NCBI RefSeq assembly: GCF_001761485.1
Contig: NC_090772.1
Coordinates: 2,416,501-2,480,500, forward strand
Source: Yarrowia lipolytica
Taxonomy: Eukaryota; Ascomycota; Dipodascomycetes; Dipodascales
Direction of reading: 5' to 3'
Length of the DNA stretch: 64,000 nucleotides
Within the stretch, counting starts at the first letter, position 1. Each line of letters begins with the position of its first letter. Position numbers and translations under genes: made by a program. The notes below the pieces were generated by a model, which saw only the letters and a program-made list of their open reading frames with translations, was not told the origin of the DNA and made no database searches. Below, in pieces: positions 23,557 through 32,366 of the stretch.

Positions 23557-24492
23557 ATGAAAGAAACATTCAACTTTGGAAACGACTACTCCGACGTGTT
23601 CTTACACACGCAGCACACGCTCCCCCAGAGCCACGTTCAGAACGCGGCCAAGCCCCTCGAAGGCTACCCCCGTCTGCAAGAGCTTCACCGTCTCAAGGCA
23701 GAGCAAGTAGCCCTCTCTGCATGCAAGCGTTTCGGCTCTCGCACTCCTCAGCCTCAGATCCAGCCCAAACTCGAAGAGTGGGTCAAGCAGGGCCTGGAAT
23801 TTGACGTAGTGATGGTAGGGGGCTGTCCCGGCGACTCCAACCAGTGCAGCCTTGGAAACGGAGTCCGATTGCCCACCAGAGACGAGCTGAAGGGTCTGCC
23901 GATTGGCAAGCTCACTCCACGGCCCAGTATTGCGTTTCTGTGGGTCCCAGGCTCGCAGGTTGACATGGGTCGCAAAGTCATGGAGTCCTGGGGTTTCCGA
24001 AGGTCCGAAGATGTGGTGTTTTTCCCGTCATCCATGTCCTCCGTGTACTACCCTCCCAGGGCTGAGTCCCTCAGCGAGTCCTGCCCCATCCCCATTGTAC
24101 AGGCGTCCACCTGGCACTGCATTATGGGATTGAAGGGCACGGTGCGACGCAGTGAAGACGTGCATCTAATCAACTGCAACGTGGACACAGACGTGATTGT
24201 GGAGTCGCCCGACCATGTCATCCAGGGCATTGTTCCGCAGTCGATTTTCCAGGTGATTGAGAACTTTGCGCTCATGAACCGACGATTGCACATTGTGCCC
24301 ATCTGTCAGAAACAAGCTGAAAAGCCCCTGCCTGTCATGACTCGCCCGGGGTGGGTAATTCTTTCTCCCGACGTGCTTCTGAACAACTTCAGCCCGAAGG
24401 AATACAACGAGGAGATTGCCAAAGTCGGCAAGCTGGTCAGTATCACGGAAGAGATTGACAAGTTGCGTCCCAAGAGTCCCAAGAACGAGTAA
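23557..24492 (+). CDS. KAR4: KAR4-type MT-A70 protein (METTL14 relative)
   Basis: Encodes 311 residues from the ATG at 23557; the reading frame stays open about 30 codons further upstream but without another ATG. The C-terminus, RPGWVILSPDVLLNNFSPK and the following EEIAKVGK...LRPKSP, matches yeast Kar4 almost word for word, as do LPQSHV, GYPRLQELHRLKAEQ and GTVRRSEDVHLINCNVDTDV. Kar4 is a nuclear protein needed for mating and karyogamy gene induction and for meiotic entry, where it belongs to the mRNA N6-adenosine methyltransferase complex. The fold is MT-A70, but where active enzymes have DPPW this protein reads GGCPGD (about 88-93), so it is probably a non-catalytic partner like METTL14. 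Intronless by my reading. Confidence 0.9.
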   Translation: MKETFNFGNDYSDVFLHTQHTLPQSHVQNAAKPLEGYPRLQELHRLKAEQVALSACKRFGSRTPQPQIQPKLEEWVKQGLEFDVVMVGGCPGDSNQCSLGNGVRLPTRDELKGLPIGKLTPRPSIAFLWVPGSQVDMGRKVMESWGFRRSEDVVFFPSSMSSVYYPPRAESLSESCPIPIVQASTWHCIMGLKGTVRRSEDVHLINCNVDTDVIVESPDHVIQGIVPQSIFQVIENFALMNRRLHIVPICQKQAEKPLPVMTRPGWVILSPDVLLNNFSPKEYNEEIAKVGKLVSITEEIDKLRPKSPKNE

Positions 24493-24933
24493 TCGGGATA
24501 GCCAGGGTAGCCAAGTGATAATCCGAAGCTCTACAATTGAAGTGTCCTATTTGTGTGTATCAGCCCATTTTTTGTCCCAGCCATGGTCTGCAGTAAACTT
24601 GAGCCATTGAGAGGTCTGTGATGAGACATTGGCAGTGGTGAGTGTGTGGTAATTCTATGGACACGTTTCTTTATGGATCAGTGTTGTGGGTGTCTTTGGG
24701 GCTGTTTTGTGCAGTATTTTTTACACCTCCTATTGACACAGTAGAATAGGGATACTGGCGGGCGCGTTCAAGATCGGTGGACATTGACCTGGCGATATTG
24801 GGATGGGGCCATGACTTCATGGTTTGATATTTTGCAGCTCGCGAAACAGCATAAAAGCCACCAGTCCCTTGCAGTAGACAATAACAAAAACGACAAAACA
24901 AAAGCACCACCACTACTACCACTACAAGACAAT
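24493..24933. other. Short spacer with the promoter of the small spliced gene
   Basis: No gene seen. It contains a TATA-like ATAAAAGCC at 24851, about 80 bases before the ATG at 24934, and an AC-rich leader (24880-24933) of the kind found before genuine genes here. Confidence 0.5.
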
Positions 24934-25193
24934 ATGGCACATTACGACCCCAGCTGGACCCACGAGCAAAAGGTTCAGGAAGTCAGTAAGTATCGTGCAG
25001 ATTCAAGTCTTCGACTACGGCTAATACTAACGATAGAGAGACGACAGAGCCAGTCCTTCAGGCTGTGCGTCATTGCCTAAGAGGCGAGACGGGCAGATTG
25101 AGAGTTTGTAATCCAATGGATTTATTACTATCAGGCATCTGGGAGAGATGGACCCCCTTTGGGAGGATATTCAACCAAGTAGGAGAACTGTAA
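24934..25193 (+). CDS. Candidate small spliced gene of unknown function
   Basis: Exon 1 is 24934-24985 (MAHYDPSWTHEQKVQEV plus one base). An intron begins GTAAGTATC at 24986 and ends TACTAACGATAG at 25036, matching the introns of PRE5, SSC1 and COX17. The acceptor is followed by two more AGs (AGAGAG), so three products are possible: 31 residues if the first AG is used (stop at 25080), 68 residues with the second (exon 2 25039-25193, ending FGRIFNQVGEL), and about 41 with the third. I list the longest. The intron is 51 bases with no in-frame stop, so unspliced RNA would also be read. The product resembles nothing I recognise. Promoter and leader look genuine; the gene is convergent with the one at 25449. 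Confidence 0.45.
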
Positions 25194-25448
25194 GGTGCAA
25201 GGTGATTTGGCCGCAGAGCGCACCAGACCGTAGACAGTTATGCACCAGCTCTCCTTGTGACACGGCAATTAGTACCTGTGGAATGCTGTGTCCCCGGAAA
25301 CAGTAGCAGAAAGGAGCGCCACGAGCTTTACTTGGCCGCTGATGGAAGGAGACCTTGAACAGACCTTGCTCGAGTGTCCATGCTGTCGTCTTGTTTTTGT
25401 GGTTCGTTATGGCCGTAATCACGTAGCGTGGATGGTGGATGTGGATTC

Positions 25449-25847
25449 TCATTCCTCCTGACCCACAGCTCCCTTTGCCACCTCGCCAGCAACCCAGTTG
25501 ACAATCTGGGGGATCTCAGCCTCGGGAACCCCCCCTTCACACACGCCCACGGTGATGGGAAACTTGTAAGCTCCCTTCTTGACAATGAGTCGAGCCAGAC
25601 GGTCCACCGTGTCGATTGTGTCTTCGGACTGAAGCAGCTTGGTCAGCAGCACCTCCTGGCCTTTGGGGACCGCGTAGACAAGACTGCTCACCTTGCCGGG
25701 GCCCCCTGTCTGTTCATCTTCGGTTCCGGAGGGAATCGGCTCGTGCTTGTTAGATCGAGTGATGAACAAGGTCACAGACTTCTTGTCAGCTTCGCCGTAG
25801 GCCAGGTGGCAGTAGCTCTGGCCCGTTCGCGATGTGGTTTGCAGCAT
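25449..25847 (-). CDS. Small protein, possibly a proteasome-assembly chaperone of the PAC3/PAC4 type
   Basis: Encodes 132 residues: a beta-rich N-terminal half (SYCHLAYGEADKKSVTLFIT), a linker rich in G, T and E (about 35-52), then SSLVYAVPKG, LLQSEDTIDTVDRLARLIVK, FPITVGVCEG and a C-terminal helix IPQIVNWVAGEVAKG. Size and the strand-helix-strand-helix order resemble the small proteasome-assembly chaperones PAC3 and PAC4 (Poc3/Poc4 in yeast), in which a segment like LARKTNKQVFVSYNL precedes the last helix. This rests on pattern and length only. The ATG at 25847 is the only good start; the frame is open a little further upstream without another ATG. No intron found. Confidence 0.5.
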   Translation of the reverse strand: MLQTTSRTGQSYCHLAYGEADKKSVTLFITRSNKHEPIPSGTEDEQTGGPGKVSSLVYAVPKGQEVLLTKLLQSEDTIDTVDRLARLIVKKGAYKFPITVGVCEGGVPEAEIPQIVNWVAGEVAKGAVGQEE

Positions 25848-26229
25848 TGGAGTGGTGATGTTTCGGGGAGGCTTGATCTGGCTGATGCAACTTTATTTTG
25901 AGACCGAAAAAAGTGGCATGTGTGAAAATGACTAGAAAATGCCGTACAAAGCTTGGTGATTTTAGTGAGTTGAATCGCACACAATCTATACGAGGTAATC
26001 ACCCATTATATCCTCTGAAAGCTTCGAATATCGCTTGGTGCATCTCCTCAGGTACCGTACTTTGGTTTCAACTAAAACCCAAGTAAACTCCCAACAGAAG
26101 GAACTTATTTTCTCAACAATATTTGGTCTGAAACACCGCGTTAAACCAGGTATGTATATGCAGAAAAAAAAAAAGTAGAGAAGCCCCCAAGAGAACAAAA
26201 TCGATATATAAAATCCCAATTTTTCCACC

Positions 26230-26335
26230 ATAGGAGCTTTTTTTGACCCATTTCCCCCTCCTTTTTCCTTTTTCCCTCCTTTTTTCTTTTTCCCTCCTTT
26301 TTCCTTTTTTCCCTCCTTTTTCTTCTCTTTTAAAT
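26230..26335. repeat. Polypyrimidine tract
   Basis: Alternating TTTTT and CCCTCC words on the plus strand. It could form unusual DNA structures; no other signal. Confidence 0.75.
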
Positions 26336-26791
26336 GCCATTGGACTATGCACTTGTAGCCCAATGACGTCATTGGATGATCATAGTCGGATTCTCAACAA
26401 ACCACCAATGGACCGTTTTCGACCACCTTCATATTATCTAGTCACATGACCACCACAGATCTCATAATACATCACGTGACCGCATCCCATGGCTATTTCC
26501 TCGCTGCTGTCTGTTCGCCCAGGTGCCGATTATTGGCTCAAGGATGTCCGGGGGTTGGAACGGAGGCACGTCAGAGACGCAGGTGGGGTACTTTTGGAAA
26601 TAGGTATAATCGGACTGAATAGTGAAGATATGGGCGTAAAAAGCACATTTTTGGACTCCTCGAACTCTGGAGATTCGAATGGTATCATTTATGTATCTTT
26701 TAAAGGCCCCGCTAACAAAGTCTACGCCGGTCCTGTCAGCCGCATCATCATGCATCTCATGGGTGCATCCATAACATGCCAAGATGTGTTT

Positions 26792-26798
26792 GTATAAA
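26792..26798 (+). promoter_or_regulatory. TATA-like element before the PARP gene
   Basis: TATAAAT about 120 bases before the ATG at 26918, with an A-rich stretch between. Somewhat far for a TATA box, so tentative. Confidence 0.4.
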
Positions 26799-26917
26799 TG
26801 TGGAGGCTACTTGTAGAACATAAAGGACAAATAAAACCAACAAAAACACATAATTTTTGACATCTGTTCATTTCCAACAACCACGAGTACCGCACCACCG
26901 ACCAATTGACCGCCGCC

Positions 26918-28735
26918 ATGTCGACCCAACAAATGCTGATCATGTTTGACACCAAGGCTAACTGCAACAAGTTCTACCATGCCAAACTTCTGGACGATCT
27001 GGACACGGTGGAGGTTCGGTATGGGCGAGTTGGCAACGAAGGAGTCAAGCACACGTATGTTGGTGGGCAGCGCAAATACGACCAGATGCTACGGCAGAAG
27101 CGCAACAAGGGCTACAAGGACGCGTTGATTGCCGCGGATGTGGAGGATGATGGTGGGGTGACGGTGCGCAGTAATGTGATTGACACTGCTCTGGAGGAGA
27201 TCAAGTATCTCGACGACATGAGTCGGGTTCTGGTGACGACGATTTCGCAGCAAAACATCCATCGTATCACCGCTTCGACTTCGATCAAGTTTGACTCGGA
27301 CGACGGTCTGTTCAAGACTCCTCTGGGGGTCATTCAGCAGCATGGAGTCGAGGAAGCTATCCGGCTGCTGGGCGAGATTGAGACCCATGTTGTCAATTTC
27401 GAGGCCCTGGTGGCCAAGGAGGGCGTCTCTTTTGACACTCCGGTTGCCAAGAAGGGTCCTAAGAAGCGCAAGAGGGCTGATGAGGAGGTGCAACAAGGAC
27501 CGATTGGTACCCCTGAGGATGGAGTCAAGCCCGAAGGTGAAGGTGAAGGTGAAGGTGAAGGTGAAGTAGTAGCTGAAACCAAGACTGAACCTGAACCCGA
27601 ACCCGAACCTGAACCTGAACCTGCTGAACCCTCATCTCCCCCCTCCAAACGACGCCGAACAAGAGCCCGTGCTACCAAGACCAAGGCCCAGAGAGACGCC
27701 GAGGAAGCCGCCCAGAGAGAGGCGGAGGAGCAAGCTGAAAAGGCAGAAAGAGCCCGGAAGGCGGCCGAACGAAAAGCCAAGGCAGCTGAGAAGAAGGCAG
27801 CCGAGAAGGCAACCAAAGAAGCCATCGAAAAGGCAGCAGCCGAAAATGAACCCGCCGAAGAAGAACCAAACGCCGCCGTGAAACCCTCTGCCGAGCTGGA
27901 AGTCATCATGTCCACTTTGTACACCCTCAACGAGCAGTACTTTGTCATCATCCCCAACAAGGTGAAAAACGCCCGCGAAATCAGACACCTGCTGTTCAAC
28001 CAGACCGCCATTGACGAGCAAAAGGCCACCTGTGACGCTCTGCTGGAAACCCTTAAACTGATTGAAGACCTCAAAAAGAAGGCAGCCGAGGAATCGGAAA
28101 AGAAACCCACCAAGAAGAAGACGGACGCCGAAAAGACCTTCAACGTCGAGGTCAAGCACGTGACCGACAAACGCAGCTTCAACAGAATCAACACCATGTT
28201 TGAATCGTCGAAAAACCAGATCCACGGCTACACTGCCAAATGTGCAAAGGTAAAGAACATCTACAAGATCAAGTTGGGTTCCCAACAGGCCCCTTTTGCC
28301 GCCACCTCCAAGAAAATCAAGTGCGTGCAGGAACTGTGGCACGGAACCCGTCTCCAGAACATTCTGTCTATTCTGGGAAAGGGCCTGCTTCTTCCTAAAC
28401 TGTCTCCGGGTCAAAAGGTGGGTGCCATGTTTGGGGACGGTCTGTATTTCGCCAACCAGTCGTCCAAATCGCTCAATTACTGCGACGGCATGCTCTGGAC
28501 CTCAGATGGAAGCGGAAAACCAGAGACCATCTACATGTTTCTGGCGTCGGTGGCTCTGGGAAACTACTTTACACCCGAGGGGCCTGTCAGTACCAACCCC
28601 CCCGAAGGTTACCACAGTTATTGGGCCAAGGCTGGTCAAAGCGGAGTCATGAACGACGAGATTATTGTGTTTGACGCGTCTCAAATCCGACTCGATTACT
28701 TGCTTGAGATTGAATTGAGAGCTAGCGACGAGTAA
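26918..28735 (+). CDS. Poly(ADP-ribose) polymerase with WGR and a split regulatory domain
   Basis: Encodes 605 residues, starting at the first ATG (MSTQQMLIMFD). A WGR domain fills about 8-105, with the hallmark written YGRVG (35-39). The first half of the helical PARP regulatory domain follows (about 86-165, including TPLG at 134-137). Next comes an insertion (about 166-322): a basic cluster KKGPKKRKR (178-186), GE and PE dipeptide runs (206-235), a second basic cluster KRRRTRAR (244-251) and a long Ala/Glu/Lys coiled coil (257-310). The second regulatory half is at 323-385 (LYTLNEQYFVIIPN). The catalytic domain (about 408-602) keeps the H-Y-E triad: H475 in LWHGTR, Y510 in GDGLYFA, E581 in NDEIIVFD. 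The protein should be an active nuclear enzyme that transfers ADP-ribose from NAD+ in DNA-damage responses. Saccharomyces lacks such genes. Confidence 0.93.
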   Translation: MSTQQMLIMFDTKANCNKFYHAKLLDDLDTVEVRYGRVGNEGVKHTYVGGQRKYDQMLRQKRNKGYKDALIAADVEDDGGVTVRSNVIDTALEEIKYLDDMSRVLVTTISQQNIHRITASTSIKFDSDDGLFKTPLGVIQQHGVEEAIRLLGEIETHVVNFEALVAKEGVSFDTPVAKKGPKKRKRADEEVQQGPIGTPEDGVKPEGEGEGEGEGEVVAETKTEPEPEPEPEPEPAEPSSPPSKRRRTRARATKTKAQRDAEEAAQREAEEQAEKAERARKAAERKAKAAEKKAAEKATKEAIEKAAAENEPAEEEPNAAVKPSAELEVIMSTLYTLNEQYFVIIPNKVKNAREIRHLLFNQTAIDEQKATCDALLETLKLIEDLKKKAAEESEKKPTKKKTDAEKTFNVEVKHVTDKRSFNRINTMFESSKNQIHGYTAKCAKVKNIYKIKLGSQQAPFAATSKKIKCVQELWHGTRLQNILSILGKGLLLPKLSPGQKVGAMFGDGLYFANQSSKSLNYCDGMLWTSDGSGKPETIYMFLASVALGNYFTPEGPVSTNPPEGYHSYWAKAGQSGVMNDEIIVFDASQIRLDYLLEIELRASDE

Positions 28736-28809
28736 CTACAGTGTATTGATGAAATTACAAGTACAAATGAGCTGAGAGAAAGCACCAGTATTGCAACCCT
28801 GTCATCCAC

Positions 28810-29004
28810 TCACAAAAGACGTAGATAGTTTGGTTTCTCAGACGAGTTGCGGGACTCGGAGTGTGAATCAGCAAGGGAAACAGACCCAACTTGCTCCTGG
28901 GTCGTAGTAATCACCTTCTTGTCGGTCTCATGAACTCCGTTGTTGCTAGCAATAGAAGCAGTTGCTTTGGAGGGCTTTTCGCTTTCGTCCTGACGTTCCA
29001 TCAT
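28810..29004 (-). CDS. Candidate 64-residue hydrophilic protein
   Basis: Starts MMERQDESEKPSKATASIAS and is rich in S, E, K and N, ending KPNYLRLL. The frame continues upstream to 29142 with other starts. I prefer 29004 because a TATA-like word (read on the minus strand ACTATAAGTAG, near 29035-29045) lies about 35 bases before it. There is no recognisable domain, and composition alone would also fit a disordered regulatory peptide or a chance frame. Convergent with PARP. Confidence 0.3.
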   Translation of the reverse strand: MMERQDESEKPSKATASIASNNGVHETDKKVITTTQEQVGSVSLADSHSESRNSSEKPNYLRLL

Positions 29005-29439
29005 AAAATGAGGCCCCGAAAACAGCAACGGAGCCCTACTTATAGTAAGCTGGTTTATGGCACTTGCTACTCCCGTTCTAAACTCAAGATTCAAAGCCCA
29101 ACTATCCACTTCTCTCAACCCTAGGAGAACACCAAGATGCACTTTATGGTACCAAAATGATGCTGGGGATCTCCTGGTCGTGGCTGTGCTACTATCCTAT
29201 ATTTCATCCATACAAATTTTGCCACTTTGAGAGTCCGGCATTAGTGTGACTCCAATCGGCGCGGAATGCGAGCATCGGGGACCGGGGAAAAGGGGAAAAA
29301 GGAAGCTGTTCGAGTCTGGACCTGATTGGACCACAGACGGCTCTGCGACCTCCACCCTTCATTATCTGCTACATGCACTGCACTTGTCTGGCCAATTCTC
29401 GCCATAGCGAGGACATGATGCAGAAGTCCAAAGTCTAAC

Positions 29440-29447
29440 TATAAAAA
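29440..29447 (+). promoter_or_regulatory. TATA-like element of ESF1
   Basis: TATAAAAA about 95-100 bases before the ESF1 ATG. Confidence 0.4.
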
Positions 29448-29540
29448 ATTCGACTATCTGCACAATCTGAAATTTTCAAGTTTCATTTTTCAATTTTCAT
29501 TTGCAAATCAGCTATCGTCACCATATCACCAGAGAGCGAA

Positions 29541-31421
29541 ATGCCACCCAAGGGAAACAAGGAGAGAAAGACCGTGAGCGACGACCCGCGATTTGCGGGA
29601 GTGCATTCGGACCCGCGGTTCTACATGCCGCGAAAGAAGGACATGAAGGTGACAGTGGACTCGCGGTTCAAGAAGGAGCTGCTCCACAACAAGGACTTTC
29701 ACAAGGGCGCCAAGGTCGACAAGTATGGTCGAAAGCTGGAGCAGCAGGACGCGCAGCTGCAGCGGCTGTATAACCTGAGCGACGATGAGGAGGAGTCCGG
29801 TGAAGAGGGAGACTCCGAGGAGCCCGAGACCAAGGCTCAGAAGAAGCCTCTGTCTGCTTTGGACCGAGCGCGGGGAGAAGGAGTCGATTCTGACGCCTCT
29901 TCGGGCGACGATTCAGACTCGGACGACGACTCGGACTCGGACTCGGAGGTGGAGATGGAGGAAGAGGTGGTGCTGGCGGACTCGCAGGACATTGCCACCG
30001 GCGACGAGAGCACCACTCTTGCGGCGGTCAATTTGGACTGGGATCACGTGCGGTCGGTCGACCTGATGGCCACCTTTTCTGGCTTCATCCCCCCTAAGGG
30101 CGAGATCAAGTCTGTGGCCATTTATCCCAGTGAATACGGCAAGGAGAAGATGGCCGAGGAGGAGCTCAATGGACCGGACGCGCAGCTGTTTGAGGAGAAG
30201 AAGAAGCGGGCTGGCGACTCGGACGACGACTCGGACGACGACGAAAAAATCAAACAGGAGTTGCTCAACAACGACGACGGCGAGGAAATCAACTCCAAGA
30301 GCTTCCGAAAGTACCAGTTGCAGCGAATGCGGTACTACTACGCGGTTATTGTGTGTTCGGATGTCGCCACGGCCCGAAACATCTATCAGAACTGCGACGG
30401 GACCGAGTACGAGTCGACCGCCAACTTTTTCGACTTGCGATACGTGCCTTCGGACATGACTTTTGACGACGAGCCTCGAGACAAGTGCACACGGGTTCCC
30501 ACCAACTACAAGCCGTCTGATTTCGAGACTGCCGCTCTTCAGCACTCCAAGGTGAAGCTCACGTGGGATGAGACTCCGGCCGAACGAAAGAACGTGACTC
30601 TGCGGGCGTTCAACAAGAAGGAAATGGATAATGAGGAGCTCAAGGCCTACCTAGCATCCGACAGCGAGTCTGACGAGGAGGGGCGGGCCGATCTCAAGGC
30701 AAAGTACCAGAGCTTGTTGGAGGGCACCGGCATCAACAAGGGCGAGGACGAGGATGGAGAGGAGGATGTGGATATGGAAATCACCTTCACCCCCGGACTG
30801 GACGAGTCCAAGAAGAGTGCTGCTGAGCCCAAGGAGGAGGGTGAGGAAACCACGCTGGAGAAGTACAAGCGAAAGGAGAAGGAGAGACGAACGGCCCGAA
30901 TCCAAAAGTGGCAGGAATCCAAGGAGGCCAAGGAGGATGAGGAGCATGAGAAGGAGGCCAAGAAGCCCAAGAACAAGGGCAAGAAGGAGCGGGAAAAGAA
31001 AAAGAAGGAGATGGAGCAGTTAGCGTTGCTGGTGGACGAGGAGACCGACGCCAAGCACTTTGATATGAAGGAGATCATCAAGGCCGAGAAAAACGCCAAG
31101 AAGAAGTCCAAGTACAGACAGCAGGGTCTTGTGGAGGACAAGTTCGAGATGCCGGTCGACGATCCTCGATTTTCGGCTCTTTACGACGACCACGAGTTTG
31201 CCATTGATCCGTCCAAGCCTGGATTCACTCGAACCAAGGCCATGGACAAGCTGCTAGATGAGCGCCGAAAGCGGCAGGACCGAGGTCAGGGAGGTGTCAA
31301 GCGAAAGGGCGAATCTGGAGAGCCTGCCAAGAAGAAGAAGCGAAAGGGAGACCAGACCGGCGAGGGTGTGGAGAGTCTGGTTGAGCGAATCAAGCGAAAG
31401 CACCAAAAGGATAACCAGTAG
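29541..31421 (+). CDS. ESF1: Pre-rRNA processing protein ESF1
   Basis: Encodes 626 residues. It opens MPPKGNKERKTVSDDPRFAG with the repeated DPRF words and HNKDFHKGAKVDKYGRK seen in Esf1. Acidic, Ser/Asp-rich tracts follow (about 80-150 and 220-245). The conserved core begins LDWDHVRSVDLMATFSGFIP (about 168-187), where GEIKSVAIYPSEYG matches the family closely. Lys/Glu-rich coiled regions lead to a C-terminal NUC153 segment (DDPRFSALYDDHEFAIDPS, roughly 540-560) and basic nucleolar-targeting clusters (KKKKRKGD). Esf1 acts in the nucleolus in early 18S rRNA processing of the small-subunit precursor. The start is the first ATG after the TATA-like element; no intron seen. Confidence 0.94.
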   Translation: MPPKGNKERKTVSDDPRFAGVHSDPRFYMPRKKDMKVTVDSRFKKELLHNKDFHKGAKVDKYGRKLEQQDAQLQRLYNLSDDEEESGEEGDSEEPETKAQKKPLSALDRARGEGVDSDASSGDDSDSDDDSDSDSEVEMEEEVVLADSQDIATGDESTTLAAVNLDWDHVRSVDLMATFSGFIPPKGEIKSVAIYPSEYGKEKMAEEELNGPDAQLFEEKKKRAGDSDDDSDDDEKIKQELLNNDDGEEINSKSFRKYQLQRMRYYYAVIVCSDVATARNIYQNCDGTEYESTANFFDLRYVPSDMTFDDEPRDKCTRVPTNYKPSDFETAALQHSKVKLTWDETPAERKNVTLRAFNKKEMDNEELKAYLASDSESDEEGRADLKAKYQSLLEGTGINKGEDEDGEEDVDMEITFTPGLDESKKSAAEPKEEGEETTLEKYKRKEKERRTARIQKWQESKEAKEDEEHEKEAKKPKNKGKKEREKKKKEMEQLALLVDEETDAKHFDMKEIIKAEKNAKKKSKYRQQGLVEDKFEMPVDDPRFSALYDDHEFAIDPSKPGFTRTKAMDKLLDERRKRQDRGQGGVKRKGESGEPAKKKKRKGDQTGEGVESLVERIKRKHQKDNQ

Positions 31422-31965
31422 GGGGACTAAACCAAGCAGTTAGGTGATTGTTGCGGTTGGTATATAGATAATGGAGGTAAGATATTGGTGGTACGGTACA
31501 TACAGTAGTAGTAGTAGTAGTACATATTACTACACTACAGTACAGTACTTTAGGCAATCTGACAGTGGGTAAACCGTTGTGGTAATTTTTCCCGCCGCCG
31601 AGTCACCATGACTCCGTGGATACATTTCGACTGATAGATGTAGAGTTTCGGCCCGACAGGAGTCACAGCCGTCGGGATGGGTTCAAGGTCTCAGTTTTTC
31701 ATCATCAAAACAGTTGTTCCAGTCAAACTGCCGGCATAGAACTCTTCCATGTACCTCAGACGAAAAAAAAAAAAAAAGCTCCCTCTAGCGACTTCTGGTG
31801 ACCGTTTGGATGCAGCCATTTCGGGCTAGGTTAGCGCTAACAAGGGGGAGGACAGGAGGACAATAGTAGGGGAGTATCGGTGTAATGAGACGTAGAATGT
31901 AGTTGAAATGACGGGCAAGTACTTGAAAGTGCATTCACTTTTCGAAATCACTGGTCCTCAACTTG

Positions 31966-32007
31966 TATCCAAACTGGTGGATCCAAACTGGTGGATCCAA
32001 ACTGGTA
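31966..32007. repeat. 15-base direct repeat, about three copies
   Basis: CCAAACTGGTGGAT repeated three times in tandem, containing BamHI-like GGATCC words. No function visible. Confidence 0.85.
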
Positions 32008-32308
32008 TTTAATCTGCGTCTTATCAGCGATGGACATAAGAAGGAGGTGTTGAATGGAAACTAGTGGTTTTCACCCGAGGTGGAGAAGAAAAGGACCAGA
32101 TTTTTATAATCATCGAAAGAAATCTCGAGCTCATCTTTTGGCCCGATTTGGCCCGATTTGGCCCGATTTTGGCCCGAACCTGCTGTTATTTCAGCCCTTG
32201 AATGTCTCACATGGCATACAAGGTCTTTTTTGGGAAGCAAGATAAGACCCTGCGGCCATGATAGCGGATCAATGGAGTTAAAAAAGTCGATCTAGCCCTA
32301 CTTGTTGG

Positions 32309-32316
32309 TATATATA
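32309..32316 (+). promoter_or_regulatory. TATA box of the HOL1-type gene
   Basis: TATATATA about 50 bases before the ATG at 32367. Confidence 0.65.
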
Positions 32317-32366
32317 CCCTGGACGCGCTGCGGGGTCGCCATTGCACGAAAAAAGACTCCACGAAA

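Larger units (their letters stand above)
25848..26917. other. Spacer upstream of the PARP gene
   Basis: No gene supported. It holds a pyrimidine-rich tract (26230-26335) made of CCTTTTT and CCCTCC words. Overlapping frames of about 100 codons on both strands (26462-26797) show no family signal; the plus one starts with an ATG at 26489 but has no promoter and unusual composition. Confidence 0.5.
28736..29540. other. Spacer between PARP and ESF1
   Basis: Contains the candidate 64-residue gene at 28810-29004 on the minus strand and, at its right end, the ESF1 promoter. Nothing else is supported. Confidence 0.5.
31422..32366. other. Spacer with short direct repeats
   Basis: No gene supported. 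It has a GTA trinucleotide run (about 31504-31522), three copies of a 15-base GGATCCAAACTGGTG unit (31966-32007) and three copies of TTGGCCCGAT (32136-32165). The final 60 bases hold the promoter of the next gene. Confidence 0.6.

Noticed and set aside
26462-26797. Overlapping frames of about 100 codons on both strands
   Set aside because: Neither has a motif or promoter; the overlap makes chance likelier.
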